Notes: a model not told the origin generated them from the letters alone. 64,000 bases of DNA from Styela clava (GCF_964204865.1 NC_135262.1:14818001-14882000), one strand, 5' to 3'; shown: positions 1-13,633, numbered from the stretch's first letter. Program-made: numbers and translations.

Positions 1-138
1 TTTCTTGTCAAAATATACTATTATACTATTTTGAACGCTATAGATTTACTTTACCGTTATTCTGTAATAATTTAAGTAGCACGTTAGCAAAGATAAAATT
101 GAAATTTAATTATTGGTATAAATTTTATGACACATTTT
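1..138. other. AT-rich flank, no gene seen
   Basis: Short AT-rich stretch before the first fold-back repeat. No open frame with recognisable similarity and no RNA gene pattern was seen. Confidence 0.5.
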
Positions 139-378
139 TGGGTACTCACAAAGTATGTGAACCAAGATGGCGTACACCGGAACGTAGTATGTGTACCAGG
201 TTAGGGTTAGGCCATAATTTTATTCCATTTTATTTTTATTTTAGTTCTATTACGAGTTTGGGGACTAGCCAAGTGACTCCCGTAGTAGTTGTACTTAAAT
301 TATGGCCTAACCCTAACCTGGTACATATACTACGTTTCAGTGAGCGCCATCTTGGTTCACATACTTTGGGAGTACCCA
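139..378. repeat. Fold-back MITE with ~80-bp inverted arms
   Basis: The left arm (about 139-222) and right arm (about 297-378) are near-perfect reverse complements. The tips read TGGGTACTC and GAGTACCCA. Both arms contain GTATGTGAACCAAGATGGCG-like sequence and a subterminal TTAGGGTTAGGCCATAATTT block (TAACCCTAACC on the other strand). The loop is about 75 bp. This is the layout of a small non-autonomous DNA transposon. The apparent 108-residue frame across it is only the palindrome read through. A target duplication is not clear (at most TT on both sides), so the superfamily is not assigned. Confidence 0.8.
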
Positions 379-3300
379 TTCATGTGCTCAATGTTACATG
401 TAGTAGCCGATGCTGTCAAAGATAAAGTCTAGGTGACAGGAGGAATGGATAAAGCTACCTTGTATATGAATATTCCAGTAAAGATAATGAATTATTGAAT
501 TTCTAATTCATTTGCGAATCTCCTTGTAGCTTCAAAAAATTAGGAATGCTTGTTCAATTTTGCCATACATTATCTGAAGTATAATATCGATTCAGAAGTA
601 GAAAACATCTTATACTTTATCAGCTACATGGTACTAATAAGGAATGTCAGGGCAGTAAGTGTTTTATACTTGTTCTTATTGGGTGGTAGGAAGAAGTGTG
701 AAAAGCAACATTTGATTGCCTCGCACTTGCACTAACTTTTCTGCATACTAGAGAAATCATTACTAATAAGAAAATGAAATGAAATATTGATGCAATAGAA
801 TATATTGTAAGGAAAATCAAGAGTTTCGAAATATAAGATCAATAAAGATTACACAGTCAAACAGAATGAAATAATTGATCATTTCAACATTTTTTTCTTC
901 ATAATTCTACTTGCAATTCGTCGTTATCAAAGACTTGTCAAAAATATGTTAAACTTAATCCTAAATATTTTCAATTTAAACCACAAGAATTCCGACCATA
1001 ACAGAGTAGAATTGAAACCATCGTTTGAGCTTATAAATAATTTCATTGAATTCATAATGATGAATAAAACACGTTTCTTTGAAAACGTAAAATGAAATTA
1101 AAAGTCACACAAGCAATAAATTAATCGATCATTCCAACTCAAAAAATACTATATTTAAAAAATATTACAATATTGTAACATTGAGAACGATATGGAAGAA
1201 TGAGATTTACATTGCATCACCTCAATCATGCTTTGTACGTATTTACTCAGCTCCGCCTGAATTACCGAGAGTCAGACCGTTTTAAGGTTTAAGTCAAATG
1301 ATATTCAAACAGTTTGTTTGTCCAGAAAAGTTTTGTCATGCAACGTTGACTGTGACAACATCCTTCATTAATTAACTTTCAAAAAATTTCAAATAGGGAT
1401 TTCAACGTTTCTGACTCAAAAATGGGGTCAGACTAATGAACATTGTGAAGGCCAAGAAACGTTTCAACAGCTTGCATTGCTAAAAAGTTTTATGTTCTGT
1501 AACCGATTACAGTGAAAAATAAATATGAAGATTTGTGTTCACTCGGAAAGGAATACCAGTTAGACAAACATAAAAAGGTTATTCTACTTTGGAAGAGCTT
1601 CCTTCTCAAATGATGTAGTAATGATAAATAATAATTGTTGAACAATCATAGTTTGGTTAATATAGGCTACTCCGATTTTATCGCTTTAATAAGTCTTGTT
1701 GCGCCATCTGTCGGTCAGTTAATGCAACCCGGTCGCAATGAATGCAAAGGGGATGATAACAAATCAAAGTTTAAATCGCTGACGTATTATAAATACTATG
1801 AGCGATGTATAATACTTGAAATATCAAAATATTTCGAATAGGGAAATATGGCTCTATATCTCTTCGTGACAAAATAGTATTTACAGAGCATTTAAAATAC
1901 CTCTCCGGCTATTCTTGATGTTGACAATCTCTCCATATGTCTTAATGACATGTTTACAAAATAGTTTTTACGGAAAGACCAATTCAAATTTGTTTCTTTC
2001 GTACATAACCAAATTCGTTAACCAACAGTAAGTGCATTTTCTCTATTGAAACCAAACTTTCTTTCTGCAAAACTGGATTTGAAGTCTAAATATATTCTAA
2101 CAACAGCTGATAACTGTAACATTGAATATAAGAGTAGAGTGATTTGAATTCCTATTCAAATGTATTTGAGTCTGAGAACTTCCTTGGGGAACACTGAACT
2201 ACTGACGCAGTGCTACGTCTGTTAAAATTTCTATTTTCTCAAAGCAATTCTGTATTTGAATAATACCATTCATGTTTTTCAGGTTATCACGTGTTCACAG
2301 GTTATCTTAACGCCCTGCAGAACACGAAAAACATAAATTCAACGCCCAGTTGTGGAATTCAACATGTTAATAATAGGTTTTCAATTGCATCGTGCTTACT
2401 AACAACAGGCTCTTCATTTCAGAAAACTATGCCGAATTTATAGCCCTATAAACTATGCATCATATTTACTATTATGTGTATCAATCACGTAAGCTACGTT
2501 AGCTTTCTCAAGGACATAAATTAGTAAATATGACGCAAACATGATACGATTTACATAAATCTAAAACAGGGTGTTCCAAGGTTGCAAAATTGAAGGGCCA
2601 CAAAAAAGTAGAGAGGCCTTGCGGGCAACAGTCGGGAAAACCCAAAAGGGATAAAAATACCGCGAGCTTACTTTCTTTAGATATTGTAGCGTACCGGTAG
2701 TCTATGCAATAATTATCCAAGTTCAGAATATCTTCCAATATGGTCTGACGTCAAGTTTCCTCTCAATATTCACTCCAATTTATGCTATTTTGTTCAATTT
2801 ATTAATTATCCTCCAATGAAACGGTTAATACAACCAAACACTCCGAAGAAACGGAAAGCACACAACAAAAATAACAATACCAAGCAGTAAAATGTAAGAA
2901 AGCAATATACACCATAAAAACACTGACGTCCCCTGAACTAGCTACTACAATTTGCAAAATAGGCTGAAAATAACCTATGACAGGCATTTTAAAAGACTAT
3001 AAACAATTTTATATGTGCACAATATTTGAACAGTATTGATGATAGCTAATTTAATGATGAAACTGAAAATACAACACCAAATGAACTACAATGGCACTAC
3101 ACGCAAGCAGCAACAGGGTTCCAACATTAGCTTACTGTCCAGTACAAAAACATCCAATCAATCTCAATCCAACAGTCACAAAACCACAAACAAACATCCC
3201 CGATAACCCACCGGAGACCATAGGCACTACCACAGATACAAAACACACAAAATCCAACCGAAAACAACCACACTCAGACAACTGCACCCTGCCAACCACA

Positions 3301-3990
3301 GCACACGCTAACAGGCCACACCCAAAAGACAGTGTCACAGCGCTCCCGGTGTTTCAGCGCCAAAATACCAAATATGGAAACAATATTAAATGACATCATT
3401 TAACAGATAAAAAACGGTCGTCACAATATCTTAAAAAATGAGACCCTTCTAAGCAGCCTATTGTTATTGTTATGTTGCATGGGTGGAGTTTTCTTTTAAA
3501 TTTTAATGAAGATGTATAAAGCACAAACAGAATATCAAACCAAATCATTGCTTCTTGCTTTTGGTTACTGCTTCAGTGTCAACAATAATTTTCTGTTCCT
3601 TTTCTTTGATGTTGTAATGTCTCTTCAAATGATACTCTTTCGTAACAGAAATTATTTGAAAGCGCACCAGACACTGTGGTTTACCAATGTTGTGGGCAAA
3701 GAAATGCGTTTTTCCCAGTTGGTATTAAATTCTGTTCACTCATGTTATGATGAACAATTATCCGTTTCGTCACTGCTGTCACAGAGCCCACTCTTGAAAA
3801 TAGAAGTGTGTTTTACTAAATTAAAGGTACAAAACGTCTCACAGATAAAGAGTGGCTTGGCGCGAGTTCAAGTTGCGAAGTTTAGATGCAAAGCGCGACT
3901 CATCTCAGGCCGGGCCCTGTCTGTCAAAGACAATTGATTCTCCTTACCCCCATTCCTCCTTTATCTCTATATTGGCCCGCGCAATCTTAC
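379..3990. other. Gene-free AT-rich region
   Basis: About 3.6 kb without a frame that resembles a known protein. Open frames here are short, biased toward AT codons and without domain motifs. The patch at 3091-3393 is Pro/Thr/Asn-rich and low in complexity on both strands, so it is not called. The region is probably intergenic or unrecognised old repeat. Confidence 0.5.
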
Positions 3991-4009
3991 GCTTATCGCT
4001 TGATTATTT

Positions 4010-4100
4010 CTAGGCTCGGCATTGTGGTGCATCGTGCTAAGCGTTGAGAGCGCACTTTCCTCTCCTCGAATAAATACGTAAATCCTAATCCTAGAAAACA
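4010..4100 (+). repeat. Possible tRNA-like SINE fragment
   Basis: The segment around GTGGTGCATCGTGCTAAGCG followed by GAGAGCGCACTTT resembles the inverted SINE-like sequence at 18246-18425, whose reverse complement has ATGCTAAGCATTAGGAATATGC and a later GCACTTT. The similarity was found by eye and is short. It may be a fragment of the same tRNA-derived family. Confidence 0.3.
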
Positions 4101-4589
4101 AAGCTAGCCTTTTGACATGTACCGGTAATGGCCTCCCTACACGTGAACGTACCGATCACAGGACGTCAATTCCAAATCGGCACCGCCCTGACCCAACGCC
4201 AACTCAACGCCAGTTGGAATAGCTAAAAAAAATAAATGAAAATAAAATGAAGGTTATAAAACAAGTAAACTAGCCCAAGGTTTCCCAAACTAGGGTCCGC
4301 GGACCCCTGGGGGTCCGTGATGACTGCCCACGCGGTCCGCAAAGATTTGATTGGAGTCTGATTGATCTTTATTGATTGCCTTCAATGAAAGGCCATTGTA
4401 CCTTTTTGGCTGAGCTATGCGGACGAATATCCAATGCTATCACTGAAAACAATTACAATTTTATAGCCTTTTGCAACGACCTGCATGTGTGGGGCAACAT
4501 TTTCAGCTCTAGTTAGGCAGACAAGTTGGTACGGCATAGTATGGGGGTCCGTAAAAACTAAGATTCACAAATAGGGGTGGCCGTTTTGC

Positions 4590-5016
4590 CAGACTTGTCC
4601 ACGGGACATATTTTTCTGTCCCATTCCCATCCCATAGAAATTATGCCTGTCCCATCCCATGGGATTCCCATTGGAATAAAATTCAATAAAAATTGTTAAA
4701 TTTTAGCGTCCACTAAATGGGACTTCGTGTACGAAGAGACATGCAAAACAATAAAATTTACGGACCTAACTTTATGGTCATAACTATTATACATGTGACC
4801 ATCAGCACCCTTCACGAAGTATATTGTTAATGCTGAATATATTTGGCTTTCTATAGCTAACGAGAGAGCTATGCTCAATTATATAGGCACGAAATCCCTA
4901 ATGAAATGTCTTACCATCATTTCCCCGAAAATCATACGGTTTTTGTGTCCCACGTGTCCCATGGGAAACACAAATGTGTGCTGTCCCATCTCATGGAATT
5001 TCCATGGACAACCCTG
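4590..5016. mobile_element. Non-autonomous hAT-like element (427 bp)
   Basis: The left end reads CAGACTTGTCCACGGGAC. The right end, reverse-complemented, reads CAGGGTTGTCCATGGAAA. The flanks are CGTTTTGC (4582-4589) and CGTATCGC (5017-5024), a 6-of-8 match expected for an aged 8-bp hAT target duplication. The interior has repeated GTCCCAT motifs and no transposase. The left end occurs again at 26313. A fragment of the GAGAGCTATGCTCAA SINE family sits inside near 4864. Just upstream, 4283-4330 looks like another hAT terminus (TTTCCCAAACTAGGGTCCGC) whose partner end I could not find. Confidence 0.65.
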
Positions 5017-5024
5017 CGTATCGC

Positions 5025-6586
5025 CATCTCCCAGTTTTACCAAATTGAATTCTGTGTATTTTAATATTATTTTGTAGCCTACTTCGACAAAAAGAATAAA
5101 CACTTCGTGTTTGTTTTTTATTTTCTTCCGTTTTTTTTTTCATGTGGGCAAACACCTACTTCTATTACATAGTTATACACAAAACATTTATTTACCCGTT
5201 TAAATTTTGTTGTAGCCTATTTCTTCAACCACGCTTTTATAACCGTTTGAAAGAATACTCCCATGTATCGCCTTCATGATGATTGCGGAATCTAAATAAA
5301 CTCGCTGATGTGTACGCCCTCTCACCTCCCGAAAAATGCTAAGAATGGCGTCAAAAACACCGATCTTTTCTTACAAAATTCTTTTTCAATGTCTATGACA
5401 TTTATCCAGTTCCATTGAGTAAAAACAATAGATGTGCATATTCAGTCATAAAACACAACACGAATAAGCTAAAGCAAATCCTTGACAGTCCCAGTCTAAT
5501 TTTCAATCTGTGAATATTATGCTATTCCAAATGCGTGTGCAAAACATGATTTTGTGCTAGATTGCAGTAAAAGACTACAGCACTAGGATTCGGTGATTAT
5601 ATATCAATGCACATTTCTTCGGAAAATGGCGAGATTAGGTTCTCGTACAATGGCATTGCGTCACCAATTTTATTTATCCTTTGGCGTATTCGATTTTTTC
5701 GGTTCTCAACCTCTTCGCAAATTTATAAAGTAAAATTCGCCCCGCAATCTCACATTTTTAATTTTTAACAATACATACTCATGGCTCATGCTAATTGATT
5801 GGCTTTGGTAGAATTTCACTTAAGAATTTCACTTAACCACGGTTAAAGCAACAACGATCTTTTTTACCCGTAACTAATTATCTCGTTTCAAAAAGTCTTC
5901 GCGGTCGTGAAATTAATGTAACACTTACCACGCACCAGAGTACGTTGCAATATCAACAATAGAGTAATCTGCTACGCGATTAACATGGCACATGAAATGT
6001 GTCATCTGTTCGAAGAAAGGAGCCAGGATGAAAACTCTTGTTGCTTGAAAAATTTCGAATATTATGAACTAATTTGACTTTACTGTACGTGCTGGCTAGA
6101 TGCCATTCCAATTCCAAATTACCGCATCCCAAACAACTAAGGAAGGAGAAAGGGCCAGGCATTTTATACGGAACTACGTTGCACCTCGTACACCACAGCA
6201 GTCAAGTCGCATTTCATCCAGTTCAAGAATTTCATGACAAGACATTCAGAATTTATTTATTATTGTTTCTGACACTGTTTTTCATGTACCACACTACTTC
6301 GCAGTTGTTTACCTTAATCAAATTATTTGCTTCATATTAGTATGCCTGGTTGGCATAACAGTCCTTGGTTTGCTTTGAATGTAGCTTGGGTAAACAAATA
6401 GCGATAATCACAGCCAAATCACATCGGTTTGATGAAAACAGTTTAAATTGAAATCCACTGTGTCGGCAGTGTGTATTAGAAATGTGCCGATTACATATTT
6501 GTCGCCGATACCAGCCAAAAACGCCGATATCGATGCACCGATATTTGAAAAATGCCAATATTCTGATACCGATATTTCGATACTAA
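5025..6586. other. Gene-free region before the tandem duplication
   Basis: No supported coding sequence. Positions 6480-6585 contain several GCCGATATCG/ACCGATATTT motifs, and similar motifs recur near 8840-8885 and 12060-12105. They may mark the ends of another repeat family, but the ends could not be closed. Confidence 0.45.
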
Positions 6587-9500
6587 ATAATTATTACCTC
6601 AATTGTGCAGGGCTGACGGGTTAAAAAAAGTAATCTTTGTCCATTTTTAATAGTAGACATTATTTCGGAGAAAAAAATAGAAGTAGGTCTATACTTCACT
6701 TGTGTATGTATGTATATATTAATAAATTGTTAATGTTTGGGATCTAAATGCGTTACTTGATTAGGATGCATTTAGCACTGGCGCTAGTAATCAAGGTGTT
6801 TAATTACAAAACTAATAGAATTTAGCTACTGTTGGTGGTAAAATAAAAGTAAATAATAATGTTATGTAAATTATCGTTTAGCCCAGTGGTTCCCAAACTT
6901 TTTGTACCATCGCCCCCCTAAAGTAGTTTATACAACTTCATCGCCCCCGGCACTACAAAAAAAAATGTAAAGTCAGAAATAAAAATATATTACAGACCAA
7001 ATAAGAAGACGAATCAGAGTTCATAGTCTTTTTTAATGAGATGGATGAGCTTGGTGTTCTTCAGCGAGTTTTTTTTATTATATATATCTAAAATTACCCC
7101 GTTTACTGATGGAAAGGCGATTTCGTTGTTCTGATAGAAATAGTAGCACGGCACGGCCACTTTTTCACCATATAAGAGTTCGGAAATGAAAAAATCCACG
7201 GTTCTACCCCGTCAACAACCGCGGTGTACCCTTGCATTTAGCATTCAACTCCCTAAATTCACCCCATCTCACATTAAAATAATGAAAACAAAGGTAATTT
7301 TCCCAAACTTATAATAATAATTTTCGTACATATCATTCATTCCTACAGCCTGATGACCTGCACTAAAATACATGATATATCACGGTCTTCGGTAAAATAC
7401 ATCCCCGATTCCTTATCCTACCACGGCCTCCAGTCCGATCACCAGTCCATATAATTAATCGGCCATTTGTTTTGGATTCGTGCACTCGGATGTGGGAGAA
7501 GCCGTGACCGACTATCGGCTACGGCCTAGGGGCCGGCAAATTTTATGTCGCTCGCGGGACAAAATTTAGGTTTGCTAGTCTTTTGCGGGTCATATATATA
7601 ATTTTTGAAAATGTTAAAAACGGAACAGCGCGCGAAAACTGCGACAATTCGTGAACTCAACTCAGTCGTCTTATTAAAAAATTATTACAATGACATTAAA
7701 TGTGACATCGCCTTTTTGCTGCATCACGCTTGAAAGCTTTACGACGCTAAGATTTGAACATTTTCTAATTGGGCATCACTAATACTAGTTCTTTGCTTGT
7801 TCTCTGTAATGTCCATTTTCGAAAATTATTGTTTGCAAGATAAAAAAAATAAACGCCCAGACACATTTCTCACTCAGACAGATTTTCAGGCGTGGTTACA
7901 TTACCTCATTTTTGCGTTTTTGAATTATATTCGTTAGTTTTTAGTTGTTTTTCGGAAATTTAAATATAAGTCAATGATCACAATGATCTTCCTAGGAGTT
8001 TTAGTTAAATTAGTGTAGAAATAGCTGTGGTAGACTAGGCTAAAATTCTTTACCGGTATTTTTGAAAAACAGATTGTTGAATGGTATGAATTAGAATAAT
8101 AGTTTAAAACAAATACCCCATTTCACAGGCCACAACTCGCGAAACCGCTTTTAAAATAAGCACCGAAAATTTTAAAATAGTAAAGTATGGGAAGAATTTT
8201 CCGGGGTCAAAGGTCGGGGAAAGCTCCATTCAGTGAAGCGTTCTAGCCAGATTATTTCACTCAGGCCCTATTTTGCCGACCACTTGGATACGCAATCATT
8301 TCGCGTGTGATAATCTCCCACGTAATTCAAACCTACGAAAGCACGCAGAATACAGAAATCAAGTGCACGATGCGCCGAACAAAAATAGGTTTCTCGAAAT
8401 CGCCCCCTTCGACTTTTTCGCCCCCCTCTGTATTGTCTTCGCCCACCGGGGGGGGGGGGGAGGGGGCGATATCGCCCACTTTGGGAATCACTGGTTTAGC
8501 CTATTTATCTTATGAAACTGATACATTGAGTTACTTGCGCAGAATCTTGTGCCAATATAACGTCGTATTTTACGCATCGGAAAATCCACTAATATTCTCG
8601 TAATATATATTCCTTCATAATTACCATGTGATATTATTAAAAATTGCAATATAAAAATTTGAGCCAGTTTGACCAATAAATGGCTAAAAACAAGTCAGAA
8701 TCCGATTCCAGTTTCTACTAGCGGGGTGGGGACGTCCATGCCTCATAGTTCACGTTCTATCAAAGCAAAAGATAATTTCAAGATTGGTATTCTAACCTAT
8801 TTTTTAGAACCTTTTGAATTATAATGAGAAGCTAAATATATCGGAAATATCGGTCTACATTTAGCCGATACCGATACATATCTAGTGTGTATATGTGACC
8901 GAAGTTAAGATGCCAGAAAGACACACGTTCGTGTTTTTATCTTTTTTAAACGTATGATCGTGTGTGTAATAGGAGTAAACTAGCACATGTGTGTCTACTT
9001 GTTTGAAACCTTATCAGATGTTCTTCCAGTTTTTCCAATCGACTGTTTATTCATTGCTTTGTTTTGTGTTTTCTCGTAGGAATCAAAACAAACTTATACC
9101 TTTTCCCCTCTACTAGGACTGACACCATACGTACAAACGTTCCGGCCAACTAATAGAAATTCCAAACGATTTTCTTCAAACTTGTATCATCTTCAATTGA
9201 GTGCAGATATCTTCCAAATTTGGAATTTATTAAAATATTGCTTCACAATTTTAATATTCTCACATTATCAAAAGTCTGGTCTTCCAAGTTCCACGTTTGA
9301 AGATTTAAGCTTTATGCATCACACATACTGAAACTACCAGAAAAACTCAAAACACCATAACTTTAATGAAATCAATTATAATTCAATTCTTGCATAACTA
9401 ATTTGGCATAATATTAAGATATTATATACTTATACTATTGATTTTTTTTATGATACGACTAAGATGTAAAGGTGATGACATTACCAGGTCTTGATTTCCC

Positions 9501-9806
9501 TAAATATGCATAGTTAAATTTGCTACAAGTAACTGGCATAATATACTGCAGTCTGAAAATTTAAGTGATAAAACAAGCATGATAATACAGAATGAAACAG
9601 TGATGTGGTCGATTCTAAATCCTTGAACAATATATGCTGGAGAATATCAAAAACAAAATAGTTATATAACTAATGAGCACTAAATTTTGGTTTCACACTT
9701 ACTTGAAAACCTATACTCACTTGTGTTAAAAATTTGTTATATGAGGCATTGCACAATTTAGCCCCAAATTTGCCTTCCAAAGAAGAAGTATCTGGTATTC
9801 AATAGC
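6587..9806. repeat. Tandem duplication, unit 1 (~3.22 kb)
   Basis: The unit begins ATAATTATTACCTCAATTG and ends GGTATTCAATAGC. It is followed by a 9-bp junction and then an almost exact second copy at 9816-13026. By eye the copies differ at five bases, all between about 7198 and 7800, and by a 9-bp difference in the G-run near 8450. The rest looks identical. Such low divergence means a very recent duplication, a segregating copy-number variant or an assembly artefact. No gene was found inside. Confidence 0.92.
6884..8493. mobile_element. Non-autonomous hAT element in unit 1
   Basis: The left end is CAGTGGTTCCCAAACTTTTT and the right end, reverse-complemented, is CAGTGATTCCCAAAGTGGGC. It is flanked on both sides by the perfect 8-bp duplication GTTTAGCC (6876-6883 and 8494-8501). 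The ends continue into CGCCCCC-rich subterminal sequence. No transposase frame is present, so it needs an enzyme supplied in trans. The short open frames at 8273-8603 come from C/G-rich terminal repeats. Confidence 0.9.
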
Positions 9807-9815
9807 AATAATAAG

Positions 9816-12800
9816 ATAATTATTACCTCAATTGTGCAGGGCTGACGGGTTAAAAAAAGTAATCTTTGTCCATTTTTAATAGTAGACATTATTTCGGAGA
9901 AAAAAATAGAAGTAGGTCTATACTTCACTTGTGTATGTATGTATATATTAATAAATTGTTAATGTTTGGGATCTAAATGCGTTACTTGATTAGGATGCAT
10001 TTAGCACTGGCGCTAGTAATCAAGGTGTTTAATTACAAAACTAATAGAATTTAGCTACTGTTGGTGGTAAAATAAAAGTAAATAATAATGTTATGTAAAT
10101 TATCGTTTAGCCCAGTGGTTCCCAAACTTTTTGTACCATCGCCCCCCTAAAGTAGTTTATACAACTTCATCGCCCCCGGCACTACAAAAAAAAATGTAAA
10201 GTCAGAAATAAAAATATATTACAGACCAAATAAGAAGACGAATCAGAGTTCATAGTCTTTTTTAATGAGATGGATGAGCTTGGTGTTCTTCAGCGAGTTT
10301 TTTTTATTATATATATCTAAAATTACCCCGTTTACTGATGGAAAGGCGATTTCGTTGTTCTGATAGAAATAGTAGCACGGCACGGCCACTTTTTCACCAT
10401 ATAAGAGTTCGGAAATGAAAAAATCCACCGTTCTACCCCCTCAACAACCGCGGTGTACCCTTGCATTTAGCATTCAACTCCCTAAATTCACCCCATCTCA
10501 CATTAAAATAATGAAAACAAAGGTAATTTTCCCAAACTTATAATAATAATTTTCGTACATATCATTCATTCCTACAGTCTGATGACCTGCACTAAAATAC
10601 ATGATATATCACGGTCTTCGGTAAAATACATCCCCGATTCCTTATCCTACCACGGCCTCCAGTCCGATCACCAGTCCATATAATTAATCGGCCATTTGTT
10701 TTGGATTCGTGCACTCTGATGTGGGAGAAGCCGTGACCGACTATCGGCTACGGCCTAGGGGCCGGCAAATTTTATGTCGCTCGCGGGACAAAATTTAGGT
10801 TTGCTAGTCTTTTGCGGGTCATATATATAATTTTTGAAAATGTTAAAAACGGAACAGCGCGCGAAAACTGCGACAATTCGTGAACTCAACTCAGTCGTCT
10901 TATTAAAAAATTATTACAATGACATTAAATGTGACATCGCCTTTTTGCTGCATCACGCTTGAAAGCTTTACGACGCTAAGATTTGAACATTTTCTAATTG
11001 GGCATCACTAATACTAGTTCTTTGCTTGTTTTCTGTAATGTCCATTTTCGAAAATTATTGTTTGCAAGATAAAAAAAATAAACGCCCAGACACATTTCTC
11101 ACTCAGACAGATTTTCAGGCGTGGTTACATTACCTCATTTTTGCGTTTTTGAATTATATTCGTTAGTTTTTAGTTGTTTTTCGGAAATTTAAATATAAGT
11201 CAATGATCACAATGATCTTCCTAGGAGTTTTAGTTAAATTAGTGTAGAAATAGCTGTGGTAGACTAGGCTAAAATTCTTTACCGGTATTTTTGAAAAACA
11301 GATTGTTGAATGGTATGAATTAGAATAATAGTTTAAAACAAATACCCCATTTCACAGGCCACAACTCGCGAAACCGCTTTTAAAATAAGCACCGAAAATT
11401 TTAAAATAGTAAAGTATGGGAAGAATTTTCCGGGGTCAAAGGTCGGGGAAAGCTCCATTCAGTGAAGCGTTCTAGCCAGATTATTTCACTCAGGCCCTAT
11501 TTTGCCGACCACTTGGATACGCAATCATTTCGCGTGTGATAATCTCCCACGTAATTCAAACCTACGAAAGCACGCAGAATACAGAAATCAAGTGCACGAT
11601 GCGCCGAACAAAAATAGGTTTCTCGAAATCGCCCCCTTCGACTTTTTCGCCCCCCTCTGTATTGTCTTCGCCCACCGGGGGGGGGGCGATATCGCCCACT
11701 TTGGGAATCACTGGTTTAGCCTATTTATCTTATGAAACTGATACATTGAGTTACTTGCGCAGAATCTTGTGCCAATATAACGTCGTATTTTACGCATCGG
11801 AAAATCCACTAATATTCTCGTAATATATATTCCTTCATAATTACCATGTGATATTATTAAAAATTGCAATATAAAAATTTGAGCCAGTTTGACCAATAAA
11901 TGGCTAAAAACAAGTCAGAATCCGATTCCAGTTTCTACTAGCGGGGTGGGGACGTCCATGCCTCATAGTTCACGTTCTATCAAAGCAAAAGATAATTTCA
12001 AGATTGGTATTCTAACCTATTTTTTAGAACCTTTTGAATTATAATGAGAAGCTAAATATATCGGAAATATCGGTCTACATTTAGCCGATACCGATACATA
12101 TCTAGTGTGTATATGTGACCGAAGTTAAGATGCCAGAAAGACACACGTTCGTGTTTTTATCTTTTTTAAACGTATGATCGTGTGTGTAATAGGAGTAAAC
12201 TAGCACATGTGTGTCTACTTGTTTGAAACCTTATCAGATGTTCTTCCAGTTTTTCCAATCGACTGTTTATTCATTGCTTTGTTTTGTGTTTTCTCGTAGG
12301 AATCAAAACAAACTTATACCTTTTCCCCTCTACTAGGACTGACACCATACGTACAAACGTTCCGGCCAACTAATAGAAATTCCAAACGATTTTCTTCAAA
12401 CTTGTATCATCTTCAATTGAGTGCAGATATCTTCCAAATTTGGAATTTATTAAAATATTGCTTCACAATTTTAATATTCTCACATTATCAAAAGTCTGGT
12501 CTTCCAAGTTCCACGTTTGAAGATTTAAGCTTTATGCATCACACATACTGAAACTACCAGAAAAACTCAAAACACCATAACTTTAATGAAATCAATTATA
12601 ATTCAATTCTTGCATAACTAATTTGGCATAATATTAAGATATTATATACTTATACTATTGATTTTTTTTATGATACGACTAAGATGTAAAGGTGATGACA
12701 TTACCAGGTCTTGATTTCCCTAAATATGCATAGTTAAATTTGCTACAAGTAACTGGCATAATATACTGCAGTCTGAAAATTTAAGTGATAAAACAAGCAT

Positions 12801-13026
12801 GATAATACAGAATGAAACAGTGATGTGGTCGATTCTAAATCCTTGAACAATATATGCTGGAGAATATCAAAAACAAAATAGTTATATAACTAATGAGCAC
12901 TAAATTTTGGTTTCACACTTACTTGAAAACCTATACTCACTTGTGTTAAAAATTTGTTATATGAGGCATTGCACAATTTAGCCCCAAATTTGCCTTCCAA
13001 AGAAGAAGTATCTGGTATTCAATAGC
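9816..13026. repeat. Tandem duplication, unit 2 (~3.21 kb)
   Basis: Second copy of 6587-9806 in direct orientation. It differs mainly by a shorter G-run near 11680. After it the sequence diverges at GCGAGTAAGTTCAG. Confidence 0.92.
10113..11713. mobile_element. Non-autonomous hAT element in unit 2
   Basis: Copy of the element at 6884-8493, carried along by the tandem duplication. It has the same termini and the same GTTTAGCC flanks (10105-10112 and 11714-11721). It is therefore not an independent insertion. Confidence 0.9.
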
Positions 13027-13487
13027 GAGTAAGTTCAGAAGGACCAGATAGTGGAAATGCCAATATAATCATATGTTGGATTTGTGTTTCATTATGAAAT
13101 ATGATACACTAGAATCCATCGGTTCACAACCAATGGGCCATCCCTCACTGCAGGGCCACAAATCCATTATAAATTGCAAAAAGTTATTGATAAATTTAGT
13201 TTCATTTGGGTCGCTATAGGTAAATTTTGATTGTAATAGCGATGAAAGATGATCCTGTTTTCTGCTACCGAGTGGCAATTTTAATCCTAATTATAAAAGT
13301 GAAAGTGTCTATTATTGCAAAAAGATTTTTTTGCTTTTGCATTTTTTTCCTTGTATGAATAAGTTAATGTGCCAGAGAGTTTTTGAGCTACATAAAAAAA
13401 AGTTTGAGGAACCACTGCACTTGACTATTTTACCCTAGAGTTGAGATTTCATTCGAATCATAATTGAAGAAAATTAAGAAGACAGAT
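13027..13487. other. Downstream flank of SIAE
   Basis: Sequence between the tandem duplication and the duplicated SIAE 3' end. No coding region is supported. A clear AATAAA on the SIAE strand was not found. TTTAAT near 13279 would read ATTAAA on the minus strand and is a weak candidate. Confidence 0.4.
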
Positions 13488-13630
13488 TTCAGGATGTAGT
13501 CTTTCAAAAATGAAAAATTATTTTTAAAAAATTGTCAGAAATATGTTGAAAACCCATTATTTAGAGGTTACATCTAAGAAAAATGGCGGAGCTGGAAATC
13601 CGAGTGTATTATAGACGGAGCAATTCTTAA
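13488..13630. repeat. Direct repeat copy 1, duplicated SIAE 3' end
   Basis: This ~143-bp segment repeats 13634-13776 with a few substitutions at an offset of 146 bp. It contains a second copy of the last ~25 codons of SIAE (minus strand), including the Pro-Pro region and the stop, lying beyond the real stop codon. It would fall in the 3' untranslated region if transcribed. Confidence 0.85.
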
Positions 13631-13633
13631 GAA

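Noticed and set aside
3091..3393. Open frame of 100 codons rich in Pro, Thr and Asn
   Set aside because: Low-complexity composition, an equally open reverse frame, no signal or domain, no splice context.
3506..3937. Open frame of 143 codons
   Set aside because: No recognisable domain or neighbour support; its end runs into the SINE-like region near 3.9-4.1 kb.
8273..8603. Overlapping frames repeated at 11502-11823
   Set aside because: They lie across the right terminus of a non-autonomous hAT element; repetition is due to the tandem duplication, and the G-run length differs without regard to frame.
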